From Heterobilharzia americana (taxonomy: Eukaryota; Platyhelminthes; Trematoda; Strigeidida; Schistosomatidae), in assembly GCA_944470555.2 (NCBI GenBank), contig OX104130.1, forward strand, positions 42,069,491 through 42,133,490: 64,000 bases of DNA. The letters are read 5' to 3'. Shown here in pieces: positions 1 to 10,055 of the stretch. The notes under the pieces are model-generated. The model was not told the DNA's origin and did not search any database. It was given only the letters and a program-made list of their open reading frames with translations. Position 1 is the stretch's first letter, and every line of letters begins with the position of its first letter. Position numbers and translations under genes: made by a program.

Positions 1-1778
1 TCATTATTTATAGCCACTTACACTTAATGAACGTGAAATAATATGAACTTTGAGGGCACGCTCTTATGCATTTGAGAGAATAAACTCATGGGCATTCTGT
101 TATTCAGGGATAGAGAGAAAAATAACATTTCGGTTCATATATTTTAGAAAAGTATATAACTTTGGATGTTTCTGGAATGAGATTATTTAGATCCAAATAC
201 ATCAGAGCATGTATATAAGGATTTCAGACGTGTATACATTTTCTAATTTACTCATTCATCGAATATTTCCGGGTTCAGTATTGTTGGTATAAGCTTACAG
301 ATAAGTAAAGTAAACTTGTCGTTAGAGTTGTGCTAGAGTAGAAAAAACTAAATACGAAGATTGTGATAATGAGATCGTATCAGTAACTGTAAAGTAACTT
401 ATACAATAATATACTGCATAAATAGAGCTGACTTTCTGCAGCAATAGAAAAAAGTACCTACATATATTTTGAGGCACTGAACTATCTAATGTTTCGATTA
501 GCCTTTCAAAAACAGAAATGAGTTAAATTCTCTGTATCCATATTAAAATTGTGCTTCATACTGTATTAAGTCAAAAGCGTTCAGGAATTCTTGTGTCAAA
601 AATCACCATTTTATTGCCCTAGGGGGATGAATATTTCTTGATACATTTTATTTTGTCACAGCGACTTTCTGGAAAATGGTTTCAAGCTAAATTGCAGCCT
701 TAAATTCAGGGAGAATAAAATACACCTGATCACCTATCTTTTTTTAACTAAGCATAAAGCTGACTATATTCGATCAGAAAATGATGAAATCAGGTGACAT
801 GAAATGATATTTGAGCAATATTATGACACTTTGTGATGATGAATTTTCAAAGTTTTTTTTCACTATGACATTATTCACTGGACATATCAAAGTGGTTTTC
901 CTCACGTCAGATGACAGGATTTTTGATATATTTAGAGTCACTAATAATTATGAATTGATACGAGTCAAAAATGAATGTTATCGGTGTGTGTTGTGAATGC
1001 CGCATAACTATTAACTATGAATTCTTATAAGTTGCAAATCAGCTTGCGCGTTCAAATAATCAAATCAACGACTACCATTTTGTCACTATTGATTTTTAAG
1101 AATATATACTTTTTTTAAGTGAAAAAAACCGCTGCGTAGACTGTTTGCTCATACGAACCTAGAGTGTGAGCTGACGAAGCTCAGGTTATCATTTTTAAGA
1201 TACACAACAATGTAGTGAATAAGCCCATAGTTTCTGAAATGTGCAGTGCCTAAGACATTATTAAATAGAAAATGACGACTACTAGAAGTTCATAAAAAGT
1301 TTTTGATGCTTACTTTCTAAGAGGTTCTATAAACGAGGATAATAATTGAGTTGCTGTGTTTCTTTTAATTAATAATGAGGAAGGATTAACAAGTGTCAAG
1401 CTAGTAATTTATAAATAGTCAGAGTGTGGAGCTCAGTGTTCAAACAAGCTAACTAAACAAATGGCCCGGAAATATCAATGCGCAAGTCATTACAATAGAT
1501 AAAGGCAGTCGGTCAGAATAAAGGGGTAAAAAGGCTGCAATGAGTATAACTCAATTTCAGGGAAAATGTCAGTCGGGCAGGATTGAGAGGGTGGGTTAAA
1601 GGAGTGAATTGCAACTACAACTTGTTGAGGCATGAGAACTGACACAGTATAAATAGACAGGTTTGCAGTTCAAGGAGTTTCGGGACAAGATAGGATTGGT
1701 TTTTTTGTCTCATTAACATTACTGTTTCCACTTCCTAATAAAAGATGTTTATAACAAATCAAATCTTATTTGGATACA

Positions 1779-1779
<1 letters not shown>
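1..1779. other. AT-rich stretch, no feature seen
   Basis: AT-rich non-coding DNA. The only open frame above 60 codons (811-996, +) has no splice signals or recognisable motif and I do not treat it as a gene. Confidence 0.5.
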
Positions 1780-1834
<55 letters not shown>

Positions 1835-1844
1835 AGAGAGAGAG
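1780..1844. repeat. (AT)n microsatellite followed by (GA)n
   Basis: An uninterrupted AT dinucleotide run covers about 1780-1832 and passes into a short GA run to 1844. It lies just beyond the 3' tail of the minus-strand SINE remnant that begins near 1866, so it may have grown from that tail. Confidence 0.95.
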
Positions 1845-1865
1845 GTCGGTGGTGATTTTAATTTT

Positions 1866-1961
1866 AACTTTGTATTTGTCCTTAACTGACATTAGTTGGA
1901 GAACCATAGGAATTCGATGGTTCAGAGTTTCTTGCTTCTGTTACTTCGTGACATAGCATGG
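1866..1961 (-). mobile_element. Internally deleted hammerhead-SINE remnant
   Basis: On the minus strand this keeps the tail module of the family (the ACTGACATTAGTTGG block at 1884-1898) and the upstream module (1911-1960). The tRNA-like head and hammerhead that should lie between them are missing. The 1911-1960 block matches, in inverted orientation, the block at 2149-2200 of the neighbouring plus-strand copy. The two copies form a head-to-head pair with tails pointing outward. Confidence 0.55.
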
Positions 1962-2129
1962 CTATCCTCCACGTTTTCAGCTGCGGTTCATTTGACCTAC
2001 GACCCCGCAGTCACAGCTTCACACTAGAATTTCGTAATATCCATCTCAAAGCATGTCACCAATGAGTGGCATGCTGTAATGTATTGCGAGAATAACGGGT
2101 ATTTTAATTTTAGGGTGGAGTACATAACA

Positions 2130-2375
2130 AACGAACATGGATGACAGTCACGCTGTATCGAGAAGTGACGGAAGTAGGAAACTCTAGACCACCGAATTCC
2201 GACCAAATGGCTAAACGGTGAACGCGTTCCCTAAAAAATCTGAAGATCCTGAGTTCGATCTTTAGCCAAGTCATGGGTGCGCACTGCCGAGGAGTTCCAT
2301 AATAAGACGAAGCAACTATCCAGTGCTTCCAGTTTTTCAACCTTTTTTCCCTCACTATTGTCAGTTCATGATGAA

Positions 2376-2378
<3 letters not shown>
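2130..2378 (+). mobile_element. tRNA-derived SINE with decayed hammerhead
   Basis: This plus-strand copy follows the order of the family. An upstream module (2149-2200) comes first, then a pol III A-box-like TGGCTAAACGG (2208-2218) and a B-box-like GAGTTCGATCT (2251-2261). A hammerhead-like segment (2281-2326) and the tail module with TGTCAGTTCATGATGAATG follow. The tail runs straight into a (TA)n tract at 2378. SM-alpha elements of schistosomes are known to combine a pol III promoter with a hammerhead; this family has the same plan but a different hammerhead sequence. An apparent 163-codon minus-strand frame across it is an artefact of the dinucleotide repeat. Confidence 0.75.
2281..2326 (+). 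ncRNA. Decayed type I hammerhead motif
   Basis: Stem I strands GCACTG (2281-2286) and CAGTGC (2321-2326) still pair perfectly. The first core block reads CCGAGGA instead of CUGANGA, and the cleavage triplet is ATC (2318-2320). The C-U-G core change should abolish cleavage, so this is probably inactive. Confidence 0.5.

Positions 2379-2429
<51 letters not shown>
2378..2429. repeat. (TA)n microsatellite
   Basis: An uninterrupted TA run of about 52 bases, abutting the 3' end of the plus-strand SINE. Confidence 0.95.
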
Positions 2430-2431
<2 letters not shown>

Positions 2432-3819
2432 TGAAAATTAAGCCTACATTCAATGTCTGAACAAGGAAAGTTGCAAGTTTTATATCTATATTTGTTGATT
2501 ACGGGGAGACTTTGAAGTATGCTTATCCACACAGTTTTTCTTATATTTGGATTTAGAAAAACGGTGACCTGCTTAAACTTTGGGTTACCGAAATTATCCA
2601 CCGAACATTTTTTACCAAATTCTTTCCTTCCAATTTGTTTTAATCATATGGATATTTCCCTTGAACGTATTATGTACTCTTGCATATTTTTAAACTGCTT
2701 TCAATTTTCGATTTCTCGAGTCTGTCACAAAGTAGTGAGAAAGTTACGTTATATGGAAGTGAACTTTTTAATACATAAAACTTGAGTTGCAGATTTTTGT
2801 ACCGGTTGAATGAACAGCTACCACCAAAATTAGACTTGTATTTCTGTTGGTTCTTCATTATGGGCCAGATGTCCCTGCAGAACCATCTGGCGATGTTACA
2901 TTATTGCCATCAATACCGTTATTATTAATATCATCCAAATCCAGTAACCATTTCGTCTGGAAGTAATGTTCTGGGAGTGAATTTATTGAGAAATTACATG
3001 CTGAGAATTTCACACTGTCATACATATTGCATCGGAATGAAGTGGTTATTATTGGTGTTTCTGAATTTATAAATATTTCTTATTAGAAATTCCATATCCA
3101 TAAAACTCGCCTTTCGATAAGAATAGTGATGCAGTGTGAAAACCATTCTTAAGACCTTTGTTGTTGAACGAAACAGGTTATCTCAGCTAAAGCATTTAAG
3201 AGCGTTGGTTTAGAACCTGGAATAAGTTGATTTTTTATCACAGAGAATAAATATAAACTATTCATTCACTTTTCAGCCAAACCCATTATTCATTTAGTTA
3301 ATTTAAAAAATTATCAGAGCGTATCTCTTGATGTCTCACTTTAGATGCAGTTAGCTTTTATTTTATAGTGAATTCACAGTGGGAAAGAGCTGAGTTGATT
3401 AGCATTCAACGTAGACTACTCCAAAAATCTATTTTATTATTTTCATTTTACTGAAATGAATCAATATCTTGATTTCATGTAAAATGTCATTGTTGAATAT
3501 AATATTCTCCCAGTAATGCTTACACGGAATAATTAACCATCAGGTCATCAGGGTTAAGTTACATATCATAGAAGAAATATTAACATTATACTTATGAAAC
3601 CAATAAGAATACGGTTTCATGTCAACAGTCTTATAGATTAGGTTACTGCTCAAAATCGGCATAAAATGCAGTTAGGTGTACCATAGTCTTAATGGGACTC
3701 TGACTGTATGTAAAGAGTTTCCGGAGGAGATTAAAAAATGAACATTTCCTCTTAAATGAACTGTGTCAGCTGAAAACATGCTCACCCACCACACTAGACT
3801 CGTTATAATATTAGTTATT
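2430..3819. other. AT-rich stretch, no feature seen
   Basis: Short open frames only, on both strands, with no motif or splice-site support. Confidence 0.5.
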
Positions 3820-3988
3820 TATTTCAAGTTGTTATTCATCGAAGACTGACATCAGTTGGAGGAACAAAGGAAACCTGGGAGCACTGGACAGCTGTTTCGT
3901 CCTAGTATGGGACTCCTCAGCAGTGCGCACCCACGACCCCACCAGCAGGGATCGAACCCGCGACCTTCAGGTTCCGCGACCAGCGCAC
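3820..3988 (-). mobile_element. Left half of palindromic hammerhead SINE
   Basis: A minus-strand SINE copy read from 3988 to 3820. It holds part of the tRNA-like head, with a B-box-like GGTTCGATCC inside 3945-3965. The hammerhead (3881-3926) and the tail module follow, ending at 3820. Bases 3820-3929 are the reverse complement of 3989-4098 with a single mismatch (109 of 110 by eye). The A box is not present, so the head is truncated. The 59-bp segment 3930-3988 belongs to this copy only and forms the loop of the palindrome. Confidence 0.8.
3881..3926 (-). ncRNA. Hammerhead ribozyme motif, left arm
   Basis: Mirror of the motif at 3992-4037 with the same bases: stem I GCACTG/CAGTGC, core CTGAGGA, stem II GTCC/GGAC, core GAA, palindromic stem III ACAGCTGT and cleavage triplet GTC. 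Confidence 0.65.
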
Positions 3989-4098
3989 TGCGCACTGCTG
4001 AGGAGTCCCATACTAGGACGAAACAGCTGTCCAGTGCTCCCAGGTTTCCTTTGTTCCTCCAACTGATGTCAGTCTTCGATGAATGACAACTTGAAATA
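3989..4098 (+). mobile_element. Right arm of palindromic hammerhead SINE
   Basis: A plus-strand copy consisting only of the hammerhead (3992-4037) and tail module. It mirrors 3820-3929 almost perfectly. Such identity in DNA where other copies have drifted implies recent formation of the fold-back, or gene conversion between the arms. A transcript through both arms could fold into a 110-bp stem. Confidence 0.85.
3992..4037 (+). ncRNA. Hammerhead ribozyme motif, right arm
   Basis: All parts of a minimal type I hammerhead are in order. Stem I is GCACTG (3992-3997) with CAGTGC (4032-4037). The core is CTGAGGA (3998-4004). Stem II is GTCC (4005-4008) with GGAC (4016-4019), followed by GAA (4020-4022). 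Stem III is the self-complementary ACAGCTGT (4023-4030) and the cleavage base is C4031 in a GTC triplet. The first core block differs from the schistosome CTGATGA only at position 7, which the CUGANGA consensus allows to vary. The very short stem III resembles satellite hammerheads that are thought to act as dimers. Activity is an inference. Confidence 0.7.
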
Positions 4099-5703
4099 TT
4101 TCCAAATCTCCACAACCCCCTCAAAATTTAATTAGTTATTTATGTTGAAGTAGTGATCAACCTGCATTACTGGTTCAAATTTTGAATGCATTAATAAATA
4201 ATCAGATATTGAAAAAGTATAAACTGTAACTTTTAAAAAGGCATGTGCAGTGGTTGATTGAACTTGTCTCACTATAGGTAATATGAAGGGTTATGTTAGA
4301 AAATACAAAAGGGTGTCTTTTTGCAGGAAATGCGACATCGGCCAACCTGTTGTCTCCTTCACTGTGCATTTTGTAATGTTTACTGAAACTCTGAAGATAA
4401 ACTGGATATTTGCAAAGTGTTCATCTGGAAAGTGAAAGAATATTTTCATGCTTTTTGGCCATTCTCAGAGTCATATTCATGGTTCGAAAACTGTAGGTAT
4501 CGACAGCAATAGCTGTAAATTAGGATTTATATCAGAAGCTTGTGATGCTACAAATAATAAACTTCTGTCTCAAAAATCAAACAAGGTAAAGACTGAAAAC
4601 AGGCTGCATGCTTTGCACAAAGATTTTAGAATGCTGAGCAGCTAAGAGGAAAATAACATTCACAACCATGTTGAGGACATTGTACACATCACCATATGTT
4701 GAAGAGGCAAACATTCTGTCTCTGATAACTTGATCCTGTCCACTAGACATATTTCGGTTGTTGATTACCTGTTCTGACGTACGACTTGGTTTACCACACT
4801 CAATAGAAATTCTGCAATCTCATCATGGTTTCTTGGAACAAAGTTTGTGGTTTCATAACAGCTTTTTTCCACTATTGTATACAATATCTGTTCAAGTATC
4901 CACTTATGAACTGTAATTTCTCATGCAAAACACCAGAAGATTGTGATTTCAATTTACCAGACAGTCAGATATTTGCAGTTACTTAGGTTGTTGTCTTTTA
5001 GCAGGGTTCCACTTGATGGTTATAAAATGTTTCGGTCTGATAGAGTCTCATAGACTGTAAAACCTTGGATACTTCGGTTCTATGAAAAAAGTTTCAGGAT
5101 ACTCAAATAAAATTGCTAAAACCTGGTGAGGACCTAAAATCGTTTCACTTTGTATTCAAAAACATTCTCATAACTTGGTTGTATACTAGAAGCATAACTC
5201 AACGACACATACACTTATTTTTTCTCATATTTTACCATTTATCAGGAGAAATATCTCTTCGTTAGCAGTATAATAGTGTTGAAAAATAATGCGAAGTCAA
5301 CCAGTCAAAACCTCACCACCACTTTATGTACTGCAATAATAAAGTCGTGACATTTGTTTCACTATGAATAACACCACTTTACTTACGGTCTTCATATGCA
5401 ACCATGATGGTACAAATGAAACGACCTAACATCATAGAAAGTCGGTGACATCAGTGAGCTACAGTCACTCCGTACGTTTCTTATACAACCTAAATAGCAT
5501 GCTATCAAACCACTTCCAATGATTTGCATATCTCAAAATGAAATGAATAGAAAATAAATTGATAAAAGTAAGCAGGGATAAAAGCAAACATCTTTATCAT
5601 AAAATTATTCCTAGATAATTTTAACATTATTTTGTATCCTCTACCTGCAGAGTTGCTGATGAATCAGTAAAACGTCACTTAATTTCTTTTGAAACCATAC
5701 TTC

Positions 5704-5706
<3 letters not shown>
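4099..5706. other. AT-rich stretch, no feature seen
   Basis: An open frame at 4448-4645 (+) has no family resemblance or clear splice context. Nothing else stands out. Confidence 0.5.

Positions 5707-5742
<36 letters not shown>
5707..5742. repeat. (TA)n microsatellite
   Basis: Uninterrupted TA run of about 36 bases. No SINE tail is visible next to it. Confidence 0.95.
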
Positions 5743-5746
<4 letters not shown>

Positions 5747-6531
5747 TATTATAAGACTTCGTTTTTACTGGAAGTCAGACTATAAACAATAGGAGTGAAG
5801 AAACGTTTTGGTTTACTCAAAGTAAGAAGTATTGTCTGAAAATCGTCAAATAAAGTTACACCCACTTCATTCTACTTGAAATGATAATTAGTGCTTTGAG
5901 TGTCTCATCCTACGTATGGTATACGTCTACCCACTCGTTACACTTTTTTCAAATGTTTAATCGGTATATCATCTTATTTTTCTCGTAAAAAAATATTTCT
6001 ATAAGAATAAAAACTCTGTCAGACTGTCAGTTCCGGCTACAAAATCTCTAACGCTTTGGTATAGACAATTTCTAGCCCCTGTGAAAGTTCTAATAATGAT
6101 ATACTTGGTTATATAATGTATAAATACAAGAATAGAGTCACATGCAAACAGTCACAGTGAAAAGTTTGAGTGCGATTGATCCCCTACCCATTTTTGGTTC
6201 CTCCGCTTACAATCAAAAGTCTATAATAGTGGACTTCCTTTTTATTACTAGGACATCCAGCAAAAAATGAACTCTGTTACCAGTTCCTGAGTACAAGAAT
6301 AATACCAAATCCCTAATAGCATACCAACAAGACAATGAGCTTCTGAATAAACTAGTTTTACGCTTTTATCATTATGTAATTATGATTAAATTTTACTTGA
6401 ATGATTTCAGAAACAAATCGGGTAGCTCAGTAAGCTGAACCTTCACTTTTTTCGGCATAATTCCCACAGCAGCAAATTAAAGGACGGATTCGTTCACATA
6501 GTCTCAAACTTAACAGTTACTACAGTTATTT
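5743..6531. other. AT-rich stretch; possible 3' UTR of a minus-strand gene
   Basis: A minus-strand AATAAA lies at 6241-6246, about 290 bases past the stop of the exon candidate at 6532-6780. It could be its poly(A) signal. Nothing else is recognised. Confidence 0.3.
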
Positions 6532-6780
6532 TCATGACAGTCTATCTACATCCAAAAAGACTTCATAAGGTAAGTTTTGAATGGAAAGCAAATTTAACTG
6601 CATTGCTGACATATATCTGAAATTTTGTACCCAAGGTATATAACTGTTCCATGAAATGCTATTTGTTAGCTTTGGTAAGCCTGAGAAACCTTCATTAGCA
6701 TGTTCAACTTCAGATATGAACTTCCCATAATTAGACAGATCCAGACTGCAATTAGTCACGCGAAATAGTTTTGTCTTTTT
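6532..6780 (-). CDS. Candidate terminal exon, unknown protein
   Basis: Minus-strand open frame of 82 codons plus TGA, with mixed, protein-like composition: EVEHANEGFSGLPKL, SWNSYIPWVQNFRYM and a C terminus NLPYEVFLDVDRLS. It can start at a splice acceptor ending in GTGCAG (just above 6780), which gives a phase-0 start. This is compatible with the phase-0 end of the exon candidate at 9839-10055. No family is recognised. The acceptor has only a modest pyrimidine tract and other AGs are nearby, so the 5' border is uncertain. It could be chance. Confidence 0.35.
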   Translation of the reverse strand, partial: KKTKLFRVTNCSLDLSNYGKFISEVEHANEGFSGLPKLTNSISWNSYIPWVQNFRYMSAMQLNLLSIQNLPYEVFLDVDRLS

Positions 6781-9700
6781 CTGCACTGCTCACCTAGAAA
6801 CAGTCATCCTTAAAATAGTTTGTAACAGTCTCTTATTAAACATATTTACCAGTATTCCTAAGTTTATGAATGGTATTACCAAGTAGCAAAAAATTGATAG
6901 CGCTCATGCATAAATTACATGACTCCGCACCCCAATAGATATGAAAATTCCGATTCGTTCTCAGATATTTCATCTACATGAAACATTCTCAGTTGTCGCT
7001 ATTCTCATTGAAGCTACACTAACCTCCTCTTCATAATATCAGGTATCAGTAAGATTGAATTTGGGACAAAATAAACTCTAGTGAAGAGTGAAGTCACACT
7101 TTTTTATCTTTGTTCAAACTGGTGTGACATGCAAGGGTACAGAGGAATAAAACTTTAGTTCAGGTGAAACCTTTAGCTTACATAAGATGACATATGAAAA
7201 CGTTCGCAAGCCAGCGAGAGGCGAAAGGCATCAAATATTTACAGACGACCAGTAAAATAAATTAGGCTTAGATTTGATACCTAACCTCAACTATGAACTT
7301 TGTACTCCATATAATTGACATACTACTAAGAATTCAAATATGTCTAATCCCACTAAAATCAATAGTGTAGCCTAATCAGCTCGATAATAAAGGCGTAAAT
7401 CTGTGAGGAAGCACTCTTCTAAGTTTTACTTCAGATAAATGAAGTAGTTATTGAATAAATGTCATGCGAATAAAATAGTGATTGGCTAAATTATCAAATC
7501 AGGCAATACATTTTAAGGTGTACATTTCTCCCTTTCAGTTTAAGGGGTAGAAGTGCCGTATATGTGAATGTATCTAAAGTATGAAATGTCAACAACTTTC
7601 AGTCAATCATGCATTATGAATTACTAATTCGGAAAAAATTTCAAGTTGTGAAAATGCACACATGAATAATCACTTTCTGGTTGTTAGGATATATTACAGA
7701 ATACAAGCATGTAACCTCCATCCAGATTAAACCACTATCGCACTGACAAACCTAATTTTTTTGATAGGAATTAAGGAACGTATTTATTACACTGGTCTTA
7801 AGATTTCTGTATTCTACACGTCACAGGAAGGACAGAGTGAAAACTGGTCAAGTATTTCTCATGGTGCGTCAAGTTTCCTTCTTCATTTACTTATGGTCAT
7901 CAAAAGTAATCGACAGACATACTTCTTCACTTTAAAATGTCGCGCTTAATTGCTTCACTAAGTTCAATACACATCAAGCTATTACTAGCACGTAGAACAC
8001 TCGATACTTAGAATGCTTATCAACAAATAATTTTATAATTCATTCTTAAAATATATACATTCTATGAGTACTCGTTATCCTCCATTACCAATGAGAATCC
8101 TTAGACAATAGCCTTGCGTAAACATATATCTTTGGAGTTACTTCACCTGTCTTCCAGGTACAGGACAGTCCACAGAACTTCATACAATAGTTACCTAGTA
8201 TACTTCGATGTTACATTTCAACTCAAATAATATAACTAAGTACATTAAAAACTGTTTGGACTAGACTAACCATTATCTTGACATTCATAAGTATGCAATA
8301 CAAAGCCACATAGATCACTAATTTTCAGACCAACACGCGCATACAGTAGTTTGGGGCTATTAATTTGCATATTACAAATTATGACTACGGATTTAGTTTA
8401 GCTGAATTCTGTAGAGACAATAATCTGATCATGTTATGGATTGAATAACATTAGGAGAAACAATTTTGATTTCTTTTACGTAAGGCAAACGCAGTGGACA
8501 AGTAATTGATCATATGACAAAAGTACGTACTATGCTTTTTCATCTTTAGAAATATCAACATATTTGGTCAGCCATTGTGTATGTGACAAAGTCAATAGAA
8601 TATAGAATTACACATAAAATCACAGTCTTGAAAATATTCACTTATGTGACATTACGCAAATTTTTTGTGTAGATAGCATTAGTTCGAAATTATTGCTGCA
8701 ATAACCTTTTACTTCGTAAGATAATTATGAAATGTACCTTGTTGAAGATATGCTATATAGTGAGACAAATTTCTTTTACGTTTATTAGAATTTTTTGATC
8801 GCCTTTTGAACAGAGAAATAAAACAGGAACATACAAAATACACTAGAAATAGCTTTATTCTTGAAACTAAACCAAATCAGCTTTCCCATATTGTTTTACC
8901 TAAAAATACTAAATCGCGTTACTTTGGTTTTATTTATTTTGTATACAAATGCAATATTCAACTTGAAAGATATCATTACATCGTACATTTTTCAGTGGAT
9001 TATCCAAACCATTAACAGAAAGCCACTTATCACTTAACACACCACATAGGAGAAACTTATTCCATAAGTCTATCAGTAACGATAAGATTACTCTTTCTTA
9101 TCATCGAATAGTTTTCTGACTAATTTTCAATGCTGTTGACTGAGAATGAGAATCTGCCTAATAATTGTAATTAAAGAAAGTCATAAATTGAACTAATAAT
9201 CAATTTCTATGCTAACTAATCTAGATTTTCTCAGAATACCAGCTCAACAAGCACCTAATTCTACTGATACATGAATAACCAACATAGAATACGTATCATG
9301 ATATAATATACACACCTATTTATTTGATTATGGCACACACTTTACACCAACAAAACTCATTGCAATGGCTTCCGTACTTTGAAGTAGATTAAGGAATACA
9401 CCTTTCAAGAGGCTTTTGTGAGCTTTTTGAATGGCACTGATATTGTTGACTGTATTTACCGAGTGGTCAGAAGTGGTGAAAATACCCTACTGTAACGCTA
9501 CGAAAGTGTTATTTCCCCTTCTTTGTTGAACCAAGCTTCTTGTTGACAAAACTGTATACGACGAACATAACTATAAGAAAAACTAAATAGATAAACAAAG
9601 AGATGGCCACTAAAGCTAGGTTATCCTTTACACATAATAGGAACATTGTGTAAGTAGAAGAATTTAGACTCAGTTTGGTGGCATGAAACGTTTTTCTCAG

Positions 9701-9838
9701 ACAGCATGCTTAACAGTTTCTTAACAATTCTACTGAAGGGTTCCGGTTCAGTTGTAAACTCACGAAGAATGATTTCTTAAAACATTAGAAGTAGATGTAG
9801 TGTTTGACTTCCCTTCATAGTTTTGCAACAAAACTTAC
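6781..9838. other. Possible intron, otherwise featureless
   Basis: If the exon candidates on either side belong together, this is a minus-strand intron of about 3.06 kb, with donor GTAAGT at 9833-9838 (minus). Open frames at 7761-7949 (+) and 8806-9015 (+) have no support. Confidence 0.3.
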
Positions 9839-10055
9839 AGAATACTGGTTTATGCTAAAATATTTTTCAGAAACATTATCATCTTCTAAGATACCAGGAT
9901 GGCAGATTATGAAGATTTTATGGTACAAACTGTGAATCAGATTTCCTTTGGCATCCATAGGTGCCCAACAATAAATACTCATAAGTTGTTCAATCCACGT
10001 TCGTTTATTGCAGATGATTTCTTCGACTTTCCGGTTGATGTTTAGTTTCAAGAAC
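9839..10055 (-). CDS. Candidate internal exon, unknown protein
   Basis: This is the best splice-supported host exon in the window. On the minus strand a pyrimidine-rich tract ends in TTCTTATTCAG just before 10055. The reading frame then stays open for 217 bases to a consensus donor, TATTCT followed by GTAAGT. The 72 full codons have ordinary protein composition, with WIEQLMSIYCWAPMDAKG and IFIICHPGILEDD among them. The first base completes a codon and the end is phase 0. That fits the phase-2 end of the candidate at 21135-21349 and the phase-0 start at 6780. I do not recognise the family. Confidence 0.5.

Noticed and set aside
2110..2601. 163-codon minus-strand open frame
   Set aside because: Its middle is an Ile-Tyr run produced by the (TA)n microsatellite, and one end overlaps a SINE.
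3852..4124. Open frames on both strands in the palindrome
   Set aside because: They read through SINE arms in both directions; the peptide is a translation of tRNA-like and ribozyme sequence.
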